A stretch of DNA of 5,889 nt from positions 1-5,889 of the forward strand of contig SYCH01000102.1 of the NCBI GenBank assembly GCA_005787025.1. Direction: 5' to 3'. This stretch comes from Actinomycetota bacterium (GTDB taxonomy: Bacteria; Actinomycetota; Acidimicrobiia; Acidimicrobiales; Ilumatobacteraceae). This document shows, one piece after another, positions 1 to 5,889 of this stretch. The notes under the pieces were generated by a model that ran no database searches, was not told where the DNA came from, and saw only the letters and a list, made by a program, of their open reading frames with translations. Made by a program: the position numbers and the translations under genes. Each line of letters starts with the position of its first letter. Position 1 is the stretch's first letter.

Positions 1-57
1 ACCGTGCCCGAGGCACCCGCCCTCGAGGCCGGCGCCGAGAAGAAGGGCAAGAAGTGA
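1..57 (+). CDS. nuoI: NADH-quinone oxidoreductase subunit I, C-terminal tail (partial)
   Basis: An open frame enters from the left edge and stops at TGA 55-57. Only 18 codons are visible (TVPEAPALEAGAEKKGKK), an Ala/Glu/Pro stretch ending in a Lys-rich tail. No ferredoxin cysteine motif is in view, so the assignment rests on position: nuoI directly precedes nuoJ in nearly all nuo operons, and low-complexity charged C-terminal tails are common in NuoI. If correct, it is the end of the peripheral-arm subunit that holds two 4Fe-4S clusters passing electrons towards the quinone site. The stop overlaps the nuoJ start by one base (TGATG), implying translational coupling. The reading frame is certain; the identity is inferred from neighbours. 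Confidence 0.72.
   Translation, partial: TVPEAPALEAGAEKKGKK
41..47 (+). promoter_or_regulatory. ribosome binding site for nuoJ
   Basis: The purine run AGAAGGG lies inside the end of the upstream coding region, 9 bases before ATG 57. It favours ATG 57 over GTG 54 or TTG 60, which are also in frame. Purine-rich Lys codons occur all around it, so the match could partly be chance. Confidence 0.5.
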
Positions 58-578
58 TGTTGGCCGCCGATCTGCTCGTGGCCCAGAACATCGGCTTCGG
101 AGTCATCGCCTTGCTGATGGTCGTCGGTGCTCTGCGGGTGGTCACGGTGAACAACGTGGTTCACGCCGCGCTCTGGCTGGTCGTGGTGCTGTCCGGAGCC
201 GCCGCTCAGTACCTGCTGTTGTCGGCCGAGTTCGTGGCCATCACCCAGGTGTTGGTGTACGTCGGTGCGGTGATGGTGTTGTTCCTCTTCGGAACCATGC
301 TCACCCGCGCGCGCATCGGCGCCGAGAACGATCTCAACAACAAGAACTGGAAGATCGCCATTCCGGTGTCGCTGCTGATGCTGGGCGTGATGTCGTGGGT
401 GATCGTCGACGGTTTCTCGGACGAGAAGCTCATCGAGAACCCGGGCGAGATGACCCAAGTGCCGGTCCAGCTGATCAGTGACGACATCTTCGGCCCGTAC
501 CTGTTGCCCTTCTGGGCGTTGTCGTTCGTACTTCTCGTCGCCGTCATCGGCGCCATCGTGTTGGCGCGGAAGGACTGA
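57..578 (+). CDS. nuoJ: NADH-quinone oxidoreductase subunit J
   Basis: This is the 173-residue NuoJ (ND6-like) membrane subunit of complex I, which helps link the quinone site to the proton-pumping modules. Five membrane helices can be read at about residues 12-30, 34-54, 62-82, 98-118 and 148-168. Helix 3 carries the family signature VYVGAVMVLFLF (residues 67-78) with the conserved Tyr68 (Tyr59 in E. coli), the helix that contains a pi-bulge in solved structures. The HAALWL stretch at 36-41 corresponds to the usual NPVHALLYL region. The protein ends right after helix 5 (VLARKD), without the charged tail of E. coli NuoJ (184 aa). ATG 57 is chosen because it forms a TGATG overlap with the upstream stop; GTG 54 is in frame and would add one residue. 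Oddity: Trp153 sits where a Glu is usual in the last helix (see findings). Confidence 0.96.
   Translation: MLAADLLVAQNIGFGVIALLMVVGALRVVTVNNVVHAALWLVVVLSGAAAQYLLLSAEFVAITQVLVYVGAVMVLFLFGTMLTRARIGAENDLNNKNWKIAIPVSLLMLGVMSWVIVDGFSDEKLIENPGEMTQVPVQLISDDIFGPYLLPFWALSFVLLVAVIGAIVLARKD
568..574 (+). promoter_or_regulatory. ribosome binding site for nuoK
   Basis: GGAAGGA lies in the last codons of nuoJ, 11 bases before ATG 586. It supports starting nuoK at 586 rather than at the upstream in-frame ATG 478, which would overlap the conserved end of nuoJ by about 100 bases and add 36 non-homologous Arg/Ser-rich residues. Confidence 0.6.
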
Positions 579-585
579 GACCACC

Positions 586-885
586 ATGTTGACCGCTCAA
601 TTCCTGCTGCTCGGCGCCGTGCTCTTCTGCATCGGTGTCTACGGGGTGCTGGCGCGCAAGAACGCCGTGATGGTGCTCATGAGCATCGAGCTCATTCTCA
701 ACTCGGTCAACCTGAACTTTTTGGCTTTCTCGGTGCGTCACGACTCGGTCGACGGCAACACGTTCGCGTTGTACATCATCGCCATCGCCGCCGCCGAGGT
801 CGGTGTCGGTCTGGCCATGGTTCTGTTGATCTACCGCAACCGGCGCACGATCGCGCTCGACGACCTGTCCGAGATGAAGGGCTGA
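586..885 (+). CDS. nuoK: NADH-quinone oxidoreductase subunit K
   Basis: The 99-residue NuoK (ND4L-like) subunit has the typical family length (E. coli 100 aa). It is a three-helix membrane protein with helices at about residues 4-22, 28-50 and 60-83. The two buried glutamates essential for coupling in E. coli NuoK (E36 and E72) are present as Glu35 in MSIELILNSVNLNF and Glu71 in AIAAAEVGVGLA, so the central hydrophilic axis is intact here. A cytoplasmic Arg-rich loop (RNRR, 84-87) follows helix 3. The gene starts 8 bases after the nuoJ stop and ends 3 bases before nuoL, so it is embedded in the operon. Nothing is missing or unusual. Confidence 0.98.
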   Translation: MLTAQFLLLGAVLFCIGVYGVLARKNAVMVLMSIELILNSVNLNFLAFSVRHDSVDGNTFALYIIAIAAAEVGVGLAMVLLIYRNRRTIALDDLSEMKG

Positions 886-888
886 TCG

Positions 889-3258
889 ATGCTCGTCGCC
901 GAAGCAACCGCAGAAGTTCACGCCTCCTCCGGGTGGTTCCTGGAGCACGCCTGGGTGATCCCCATCGTCCCGGCCGTCGCCTTCGCCCTCATCATCTTCT
1001 TCGGCAAGAAGATGCCCATGAAGGGCAGCGAGTTCGGCGTGGCGTCCATGCTCGCCTCGCTCGTGTTGGCCGTGGGCGCCGCCTGGCAATGGATCCAGCG
1101 GGTCGATGGCGTGTCGCATGCCGCCCACTCGGTCGCGGAGGAGGGCGCGAAGCATGGTGCGCCCTTCGTCGGTCCGATCATTCGTGAATGGACCTGGTGG
1201 CAAAGCGGTGGCTTCGAGTTCGGAATCGGCCAGCACATCGACGGTCTCGCGCTCACGTTGCTCGTCGTGGTGGCTTTCATCTCCAGCCTCGTGCAGATCT
1301 ACTCACTCGAGTATCTACGCGGTGATCGTCGCTACACGCACTTCTTCGCCGCCCTCACCTTGTTCTCGGCGGGCATGTTGTGCATGGTGTTGGCACCCAA
1401 CATGGTGCAGCTCATCTTGGGCTGGGAAATCATGGGCCTCTGCTCGTTCATGCTCATCGGCCACTGGTGGGAGGAGGAAGCCAACTCTCGAGCCGCGTTG
1501 AAGGCCTTCTTCACGGTCCGCGTCGGCGACATGGGTCTGCTCATCGGAACCGGCATCTTGTTCTTCTCGGCCAACAGCTGGACCCAGGAGCACCTCGGAG
1601 TGTCCGGTTTCAACATCAGTGGTCTCTCGGCCTGGGCGATGTCCGGTGCGGCCAGCCAGAGCGCGCTCACGTGGGGTGCGGTGGCGTTGTTCGTCGCGTG
1701 CATCGGCAAGAGCGGTCAGTTCCCGTTGCACACCTGGTTGCCCGACGCCATGGCCGGCCCCACCCCCGTCAGTTCGCTGTTGCACTCCAGCACCATGGTG
1801 GTCGCCGGTGTGTTCCTGGTCGGTCGGCTCTACCCCGTGTTCTGGGAGGGTCTGAAGATCGGTGACACCAACATCAACTTCATCGTTCTCATCGGCGGCA
1901 TCACCATCGTCATCGCCGCGCTGTTGGCCTTCGTCCAGCACGACATCAAGAAGGTGCTGGCGTATTCCACGGTGTCGCAGCTGGGTTACATGATGCTGGG
2001 TCTGGGTGCCGGCGCGTGGTTGCCCGCCATCTTCCACATCTTCACCCACGCCTTCTTCAAGGCTTGCTTGTTCCTCGCCGCCGGCTCGGTCAGTCATTCG
2101 GGTTCGCACCACTCCTTCGACATGAAGAAGGACATGGGCGGTCTGGCCAAGAAGATGCCCATCACCGCCACCACGTGGATCATCTCGACGTTGGCGCTCG
2201 CGGGTGTGTTTCCCTTGGCGGGCTTCTTCTCGAAGGACGAGATCATCGACAACGTGGGCCACAACGGTTACCACGCGTTCATGATCGTGGGTCTGTCGGG
2301 CGCGTTCCTGACCGCCGCGTACATGACCCGTGCCACCTATCTCACGTTCTTCGGCGAGGCTCGTGGCGCCGCGGCGGGCGAGCATCACGACGAACACGAT
2401 GCCCATGCCGCGCACGATGACCACGATGACCACGATGACCACGATGACGACGGTGCGCACGATGCCCACGGATCCCACGGTCCGCACGAGAGTCCGAAGC
2501 TCATCACGGTTCCGCTCATGATCCTCGCCGCACTGGCGTTGGTGGCCGGTCTCGCCAATGCCACGCCGTTCGGTTCGAACTGGGAACGCTTCAAGAAGTA
2601 CGTCGAGCCGAGCAGCGAGTACGTGGTGGCTGAGTCGGCCATGGCGAGCGGGCCCGGGGAGTCCATCGTCCTGCCCGCGGCGGAAGAAGGCGCGAAGAAG
2701 GAAGGTTGCGCCGTTGTGGCCCCCGAGGAGGGCAAGGTCTGCTACTTCCCGACGGTCAGCCACGCCAAATTCAAGTGGTCGAAGGCGGCCCTTTCTCTCG
2801 TCATCGTGGCCTTCGGTTTGATCTCCAGTTGGCTGTTCTGCGTTCAGTACTACACCCGTCGCGATCGTCGACTCGTGGGGCTCACCGAACGCAATGTCGT
2901 TCTCCGCGGTGGCTACAAGGTGCTGTGGAACAAGTACTACCTCGATGCGCTCTACGAGAAGGTCATCGTGCGAGCGGTCGCGTACCCCATTTCCCGAGCG
3001 GCGTACTGGTTCAACCAGAACGTGCTCGACGGCATCGTCAACGCGGCGGGCAAGATCTCGCGTCGCGTGGCCGGGTGGGTGTACCGCAACATCGATCAGC
3101 GCGTCGTCGACGGCGCAGTGAACGGCTCGGGCGCCGCGGCCCGGGGCACGGGCGGAGCATTGCGCCCCGTGCAGTCGGGCAAGGTCAATCAGTACGGAGC
3201 GCTGCTGTTCGCTGCGGCCGCCATCGGCGCTCTCATACTCGTCATCATCAACACCTGA
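889..3258 (+). CDS. nuoL: NADH-quinone oxidoreductase subunit L, long form with His/Asp-rich loop
   Basis: NuoL is the distal antiporter-like proton-pumping module of complex I. At 789 residues it is much longer than E. coli NuoL (613 aa). Sixteen helices fit the hydropathy, followed by the family's layout: TM1-TM15, lateral amphipathic helix HL (about 675-750, with NKYYLDALYEKV at 681-692) and a final anchor helix (767-787). The channel residues known from E. coli appear at matching motifs: Glu180 (GWEIMGL), Asp214 (RVGDMG), Lys274 (GKSGQFP), His299, His383/His387/Lys391 (FHIFTHAFFK) and Lys449-Asp450 (FFSKDE). The extra length comes mainly from a His/Asp-rich insertion (498-534) between TM13 and TM14 and a longer TM14-TM15 loop (about 557-630) with two cysteines; the N-terminus and the TM2-TM3 loop are also somewhat extended. 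Start ATG 889 has GAAGGG 7 bases upstream (876-881) and lies 3 bases after the nuoK stop. MrpA-type antiporters are related, but HL and the context settle it as NuoL. Confidence 0.98.
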   Translation: MLVAEATAEVHASSGWFLEHAWVIPIVPAVAFALIIFFGKKMPMKGSEFGVASMLASLVLAVGAAWQWIQRVDGVSHAAHSVAEEGAKHGAPFVGPIIREWTWWQSGGFEFGIGQHIDGLALTLLVVVAFISSLVQIYSLEYLRGDRRYTHFFAALTLFSAGMLCMVLAPNMVQLILGWEIMGLCSFMLIGHWWEEEANSRAALKAFFTVRVGDMGLLIGTGILFFSANSWTQEHLGVSGFNISGLSAWAMSGAASQSALTWGAVALFVACIGKSGQFPLHTWLPDAMAGPTPVSSLLHSSTMVVAGVFLVGRLYPVFWEGLKIGDTNINFIVLIGGITIVIAALLAFVQHDIKKVLAYSTVSQLGYMMLGLGAGAWLPAIFHIFTHAFFKACLFLAAGSVSHSGSHHSFDMKKDMGGLAKKMPITATTWIISTLALAGVFPLAGFFSKDEIIDNVGHNGYHAFMIVGLSGAFLTAAYMTRATYLTFFGEARGAAAGEHHDEHDAHAAHDDHDDHDDHDDDGAHDAHGSHGPHESPKLITVPLMILAALALVAGLANATPFGSNWERFKKYVEPSSEYVVAESAMASGPGESIVLPAAEEGAKKEGCAVVAPEEGKVCYFPTVSHAKFKWSKAALSLVIVAFGLISSWLFCVQYYTRRDRRLVGLTERNVVLRGGYKVLWNKYYLDALYEKVIVRAVAYPISRAAYWFNQNVLDGIVNAAGKISRRVAGWVYRNIDQRVVDGAVNGSGAAARGTGGALRPVQSGKVNQYGALLFAAAAIGALILVIINT
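2380..2490 (+). other. His/Asp-rich insertion in NuoL (residues 498-534)
   Basis: These 37 residues contain 12 His, 12 Asp and 3 Glu, mostly as HDD and HDxH units, flanked by the end of TM13 (LTFFGEARG) and the start of TM14 (SPKLITVPL). The equivalent E. coli stretch is short and has only a few His. If the NuoL N-terminus is periplasmic, as in known structures, the loop faces the cytoplasm. Composition suggests a disordered segment able to bind divalent metals; this is inference from composition only. Confidence 0.9.
2413..2448 (+). repeat. 4 x 9-base perfect tandem repeat within nuoL
   Basis: Four identical, contiguous copies of CACGATGAC occupy 2413-2421, 2422-2430, 2431-2439 and 2440-2448. 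They are in frame and each encodes His-Asp-Asp (residues 509-520). Perfect identity at the DNA level, including third positions, points to recent slippage or unequal exchange rather than selection on the protein alone. A unit gain or loss would keep the reading frame. Confidence 0.97.
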
Positions 3259-3262
3259 GGAG
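3257..3262 (+). promoter_or_regulatory. ribosome binding site for nuoM, overlapping the nuoL stop
   Basis: GAGGAG begins inside the nuoL TGA stop (3256-3258) and sits 9 bases before ATG 3272. It is one of the two strongest Shine-Dalgarno matches in the window, with the one before nuoN, and occupies the largest intergenic gap (13 bases). A ribosome terminating on nuoL would cover it, suggesting coupled re-initiation. Confidence 0.8.
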
Positions 3263-3271
3263 AAACACGGC

Positions 3272-4888
3272 ATGGACGTACTCCGTGATCAAAACTGGGT
3301 GCTCAGCGTGGGCACGTTCCTGCCGCTCGTCGGCGTGCTCGTGATGCTGTTCATCCCCAAGGCCGAGGAGGAGCTGAGCAAGCTCGTCGCCCTCGTCACC
3401 GCCGTCGCGACTCTGGGTGTGGGTGTCTACACCCTGACCCAGTTCGACTTCGACCAGGCCGACAAGCTGCAGTTCTTCGCCGACGCGGAGTGGATCAAGG
3501 TGATTTCCAGCAACTACACGATCGGTCTCGACGGAATGAGCCTGCCGCTCTACTTCTTGTCGATGGTCGTGACCGTCCTGGTGATGATCTATTCCTGGAA
3601 CCACATTCCGTCGCCGGGCAATCCGAAGGCGTTCCTCATCCTGATGCTCATTCTGCAGACGGGCATGGCCGGCACCTTCATCGCCCAGGACCTCATTTTG
3701 TTCTTCGTGTTCTTCGAAGTGGTGTTGTTGCCGATGTACTTCATGATCGGCGTGTGGGGTGGCGAGCAGCGCCAATACGCGTCGCTGAAGTTCTTCCTCT
3801 ACACGATGTTCGGATCGGCGCTGATGCTGGTCGCGTTCATCGCCCTGTTCTTCAAGGTGCGCGGCGCCCTGCCCGAGGGCGTCGAGGCCTCCTTCTCGAT
3901 CCCGCAGCTCGCCGAATACGGCGGACTGCTCGGTCGGTCCGCGCAGATTTGGATCTTCGGCGGCATGTTCGTGGGCTTCGCGGTGAAGGTGCCGATGTTT
4001 CCGTTCCACACCTGGTTGCCCGACGCGCACACGCAAGCCCCCACCCAGGGCTCGGTCATCCTGGCCGCCATCCTCTTGAAGTTGGGCACCTACGGTTTCG
4101 TTCGTATCGCGATTCCGATCCTGCCCGAGGCCGCCAAGGAATGGGCACCGTGGATCGGTTTGCTGTCGGTCATCGGCATCATCTACGGAGCACTGGGCTG
4201 TCTGGCCCAGACCGACATGAAGCGACTCATCGCCTTCTCGTCGGTGGCCCACATGGGCTTCGTCATGCTCGGTATCTCGACTCTCACGCCGATGGGCTTC
4301 AACGCTGCCATCTTCGGCATGGTCGCCCACGGCCTCATCACCGGCATGCTCTTCTTCATCGCCGGCAGCGTGAAGGAGCGGTATCACACCCTCGATATCG
4401 CTCGTCTCGGCGGAATGCTCAAGCAGATGCCGAAACTCGGATGGATCCTCGGGTTCTGCGCCATGGCCTCGCTCGGCCTTCCGGGTCTGGCCGGCTTCTG
4501 GGGCGAGTTCCCGGCGATCCTGTCGGCGTACTCGCCAGCGGTCGGATTGCCCGAGGAGACGTTCCGTACCTTCATGGTGATCGCCGCCCTCGGAACGGTG
4601 TTCGCCGCGGCCTACCTGTTGTGGCTCTTCCAGCGCACCGCCTTCGGTGAGCCCAAGCCCGAGTTCGCCGGCAACGACCATGGACACGCCGATCACGGCG
4701 CAGGTCACGGTCAGGGTGCGCATGGTGACGACGCACACGATGACGATCTGCACGACGTGAACATCTTCGAGTGGATCGCCTGGACGCCCTTCCTCATCGC
4801 CATCGTGGTGTTCGGTGTGTACCCGCAACTGATGTTCAAGGTCATCGACCCCGCCGTGCAGGTGGCGCTCAAGGCCTTCGGAGGCTGA
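3272..4888 (+). CDS. nuoM: NADH-quinone oxidoreductase subunit M
   Basis: NuoM is the middle antiporter-like proton-pumping module of complex I, between NuoN and NuoL. It has 538 residues (E. coli 509) and about 14 predicted helices. The functional residues of E. coli NuoM occur at a constant offset of +5: Glu149 (FFEVVLLP), Lys239 (FAVKVPMFPFHTWLPDAH), Lys270 (ILLKLGTYG), His327 (SSVAHMGF), His353 (VAHGLITG) and Glu412 (FWGEFP). This argues for an intact proton channel. A His/Asp-rich segment at 469-495, between TM13 and TM14, accounts for much of the extra length. The start at ATG 3272 is fixed by the strong GAGGAG site and the 13-base gap after nuoL. The stop is followed by nuoN after 3 bases. 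Confidence 0.98.
   Translation: MDVLRDQNWVLSVGTFLPLVGVLVMLFIPKAEEELSKLVALVTAVATLGVGVYTLTQFDFDQADKLQFFADAEWIKVISSNYTIGLDGMSLPLYFLSMVVTVLVMIYSWNHIPSPGNPKAFLILMLILQTGMAGTFIAQDLILFFVFFEVVLLPMYFMIGVWGGEQRQYASLKFFLYTMFGSALMLVAFIALFFKVRGALPEGVEASFSIPQLAEYGGLLGRSAQIWIFGGMFVGFAVKVPMFPFHTWLPDAHTQAPTQGSVILAAILLKLGTYGFVRIAIPILPEAAKEWAPWIGLLSVIGIIYGALGCLAQTDMKRLIAFSSVAHMGFVMLGISTLTPMGFNAAIFGMVAHGLITGMLFFIAGSVKERYHTLDIARLGGMLKQMPKLGWILGFCAMASLGLPGLAGFWGEFPAILSAYSPAVGLPEETFRTFMVIAALGTVFAAAYLLWLFQRTAFGEPKPEFAGNDHGHADHGAGHGQGAHGDDAHDDDLHDVNIFEWIAWTPFLIAIVVFGVYPQLMFKVIDPAVQVALKAFGG
4676..4756 (+). other. His/Asp-rich insertion in NuoM (residues 469-495)
   Basis: This 27-residue segment contains 7 His and 7 Asp with many Gly and Ala, for example HGHADHGAGHGQGAHGDD. 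It lies between TM13 (ending near QRTAFGEPKPEF) and TM14 (starting near NIFEWIAWTPF), the same loop position as the NuoL insertion. Unlike the NuoL segment it has no perfect nucleotide repeat, so the two are not simple copies of each other. Confidence 0.88.
4880..4884 (+). promoter_or_regulatory. ribosome binding site that sets the nuoN GTG start
   Basis: GGAGG in the penultimate codons of nuoM lies 7 bases before GTG 4892 and 10 bases before the next in-frame candidate, TTG 4895. There is no ATG in this frame until codon 57, deep in the second helix, so the site supports the non-ATG start at 4892. Confidence 0.75.
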
Positions 4889-4891
4889 TCC

Positions 4892-5889
4892 GTGTTGTCC
4901 TCGATCCTCGCTCAGGTGCCGTGGCAGTCACCCACCATCGACTACCACGCCATTGCCCCGGAGATCGTGCTCGCGGGCGGTATCTGCCTGATCATCCTGG
5001 TCGATCTCTTCACCAGTGAGAGTCGCAAGTGGATCACGGCGACCCTGACGGGTTTCGTGATGCTCGGCGCGCTGTTGCCGGTTCTCACTCTGGCGGTGTC
5101 CGACGTCGACGTGCGATCGATGTTCGACGGTCGCTACGTGGTCGACGAGTTTTCCCTCACCCTGAAAGCGTTGTTCTTGGTGGTCGGTTACGTGGTGGTG
5201 CTGCTGTCGCAGAACCACGTGGAAGAGGGTGACTATTACCAAGGCGAGTACTACACGCTTCTGCTGACGTCGGTCACCGGCATGGTGATGATGGCGTCCA
5301 GTCGTGATCTGGTGAGCATCTTCGTGGCGCTCGAGTTCCTCAGCATCCCGGCCTACATGCTGGCCGCGTGGCGCAAGCGCGATCGCAAGAGCAACGAGGC
5401 GGGCGTGAAGTACTACCTGCTCGGTGTGTTCGCGTCGGCCGTCATGCTGTACGGCATGAGCCTGTTGTACGGAGTCACGGGAAGCACGCTGCTCTCCGAG
5501 ATCGGATCCAAGCTGACCGTCGAGGGTCAGTTAGGTGGCGTCGAGGCTCTGGCCATCACGTTCGTGATCATCGGATTCGCCTTCAAGGTGTCGGCCGTTC
5601 CGTTCCACTCGTGGGCTCCCGACACCTACGAGGGTGCGCCCACTCCGGTGACCGCCTTCTTGTCGGTGGCCAGCAAGGCGGCGGGCTTCGTCGCGTTGGT
5701 GACTCTCATCTACGTCGGCTTCCCGCAGGCTCAAGACGTGTGGCAGCCGTTCATCTGGGTGATGGCCGCCGTCACCATGACCGTCGGGAACCTGTTGGCT
5801 CTGCGGCAGACGAACATCGTGCGCATGTTGGCCTACTCGAGCATCAGCCAGGGCGGATTCATCCTGATGCCCTTGGCGGTGGCGGGCAC
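4892..5889 (+). CDS. nuoN: NADH-quinone oxidoreductase subunit N (5' part, truncated by window end)
   Basis: NuoN is the proximal antiporter-like proton-pumping module of complex I. The frame opens with GTG 4892, 3 bases after the nuoM stop, and stays open for 332 codons to the window edge; family members are about 480-530 residues, so roughly a third is missing. About nine to ten helices are visible, beginning near residues 22-39. Residues matching functional sites in E. coli NuoN occur at an offset of +15: Glu148 (ALEFLSIPAYML, E133), Lys173 (GVKYYLLG, K158), Lys232 and His239 (FAFKVSAVPFHSWAPDTYEGAPTP split across 229-252; K217, H224) and Lys262 (SVASKAAGF, K247). The equivalent of Lys395 would lie beyond the edge. 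Two small points: Gln320 in LAYSSISQGGF and one TTA codon (Leu214), described under findings. Truncation is due only to the window boundary. Confidence 0.96.
   Translation, partial: MLSSILAQVPWQSPTIDYHAIAPEIVLAGGICLIILVDLFTSESRKWITATLTGFVMLGALLPVLTLAVSDVDVRSMFDGRYVVDEFSLTLKALFLVVGYVVVLLSQNHVEEGDYYQGEYYTLLLTSVTGMVMMASSRDLVSIFVALEFLSIPAYMLAAWRKRDRKSNEAGVKYYLLGVFASAVMLYGMSLLYGVTGSTLLSEIGSKLTVEGQLGGVEALAITFVIIGFAFKVSAVPFHSWAPDTYEGAPTPVTAFLSVASKAAGFVALVTLIYVGFPQAQDVWQPFIWVMAAVTMTVGNLLALRQTNIVRMLAYSSISQGGFILMPLAVAG

Noticed and set aside
478..585. N-terminal extension of nuoK starting at ATG 478
   Set aside because: It would add 36 Arg/Ser/Pro-rich residues not found in the NuoK family and overlap the conserved end of nuoJ; start 586 gives the standard 99-residue protein.
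544..1236. Minus-strand open frame across nuoK and the start of nuoL
   Set aside because: It crosses two well-supported genes on the other strand and encodes a His/Gly/Asp-rich shadow with no known domain.
2413..2448. Short repeats considered as a CRISPR-like or regulatory array
   Set aside because: The units are 9 bases, contiguous with no spacers, and in frame inside a coding gene.
3256..3271. The nuoL-nuoM gap considered as a terminator or internal promoter
   Set aside because: It is only 13 bases, has no inverted repeat or T-run, and is fully explained by a Shine-Dalgarno site.
1315..3273. Very long minus-strand open frame (652 codons) opposite nuoL
   Set aside because: It is exactly in register with the nuoL codons, so its stops would need TTA, CTA or TCA codons in nuoL, which are nearly absent at this base composition. 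It ends at the one CTA codon at 1315. The product is Arg/Glu/His-rich with no recognisable fold.
2706..3344. Plus-strand frame bridging the nuoL-nuoM junction
   Set aside because: Off-frame with both genes, Arg/Ser-rich, and would obscure the clear nuoL stop and nuoM ribosome binding site.
3490..4650. Plus-strand frame of 386 codons inside nuoM
   Set aside because: Off-frame shadow, rich in Arg/His/Gly, fully contained in a gene with strong family motifs.
3248..4828. Minus-strand open frame of 526 codons opposite nuoM
   Set aside because: It has the same cause: it is in register with nuoM, which lacks TTA, CTA and TCA over this span. Low-complexity charged product, no supporting start signal.
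889..5889. Mrp-type Na+/H+ antiporter operon as an alternative to nuoL-M-N
   Set aside because: NuoJ and NuoK precede these genes, NuoL has the lateral helix HL, and all three antiporter-like proteins follow nuo order with complex I specific motifs.

Overview
The window is the distal part of a nuo operon encoding the membrane arm of the proton-pumping NADH:quinone oxidoreductase (respiratory complex I, NDH-1). All genes lie on the + strand in the canonical order: the last 18 codons of a probable nuoI, then complete nuoJ, nuoK, nuoL and nuoM, and the first 332 codons of nuoN, which runs off the right edge. Junctions are very tight: a 1-base TGATG overlap (I/J), then gaps of 7 (J/K), 3 (K/L), 13 (L/M) and 3 bases (M/N). 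No internal promoter or terminator is visible, so this looks like one polycistronic, translationally coupled unit. There is no non-coding stretch longer than 13 bases.

The organism is a bacterium with high GC (roughly 60-65% by eye), frequent TTG leucine codons and almost no TTA. The tight nuoI-N order, the style of the NuoL/NuoN sequences and the long His/Asp-rich NuoL loop fit an actinobacterium, perhaps of the Acidimicrobiia type. This placement is inference from general resemblance, not from a search.

The genes work together as follows. NuoJ and NuoK sit near the quinone/E-channel end of the membrane arm and carry the central-axis acidic residues (NuoK E35, E71). NuoN, NuoM and NuoL are the three antiporter-like pump modules, each with the Glu/Lys residues expected of a proton channel. 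NuoL also carries the long lateral helix HL and a final anchor helix that clamps the modules together. Nearly all mechanistically important residues known from the E. coli enzyme can be found here at constant offsets, so the complex should be functional.

This is essentially a housekeeping region, and I do not see a previously undescribed system. The most interesting feature is a pair of His/Asp-rich insertions in the same predicted loop (TM13-TM14) of both NuoL and NuoM. The NuoL one contains a perfect 4 x 9-base tandem repeat and looks like a metal- or proton-binding surface. Lesser points are a two-cysteine extra loop in NuoL, a Trp where a Glu is usual in the last helix of NuoJ, a Gln at a position in NuoN that is often His, and a single TTA codon in nuoN.
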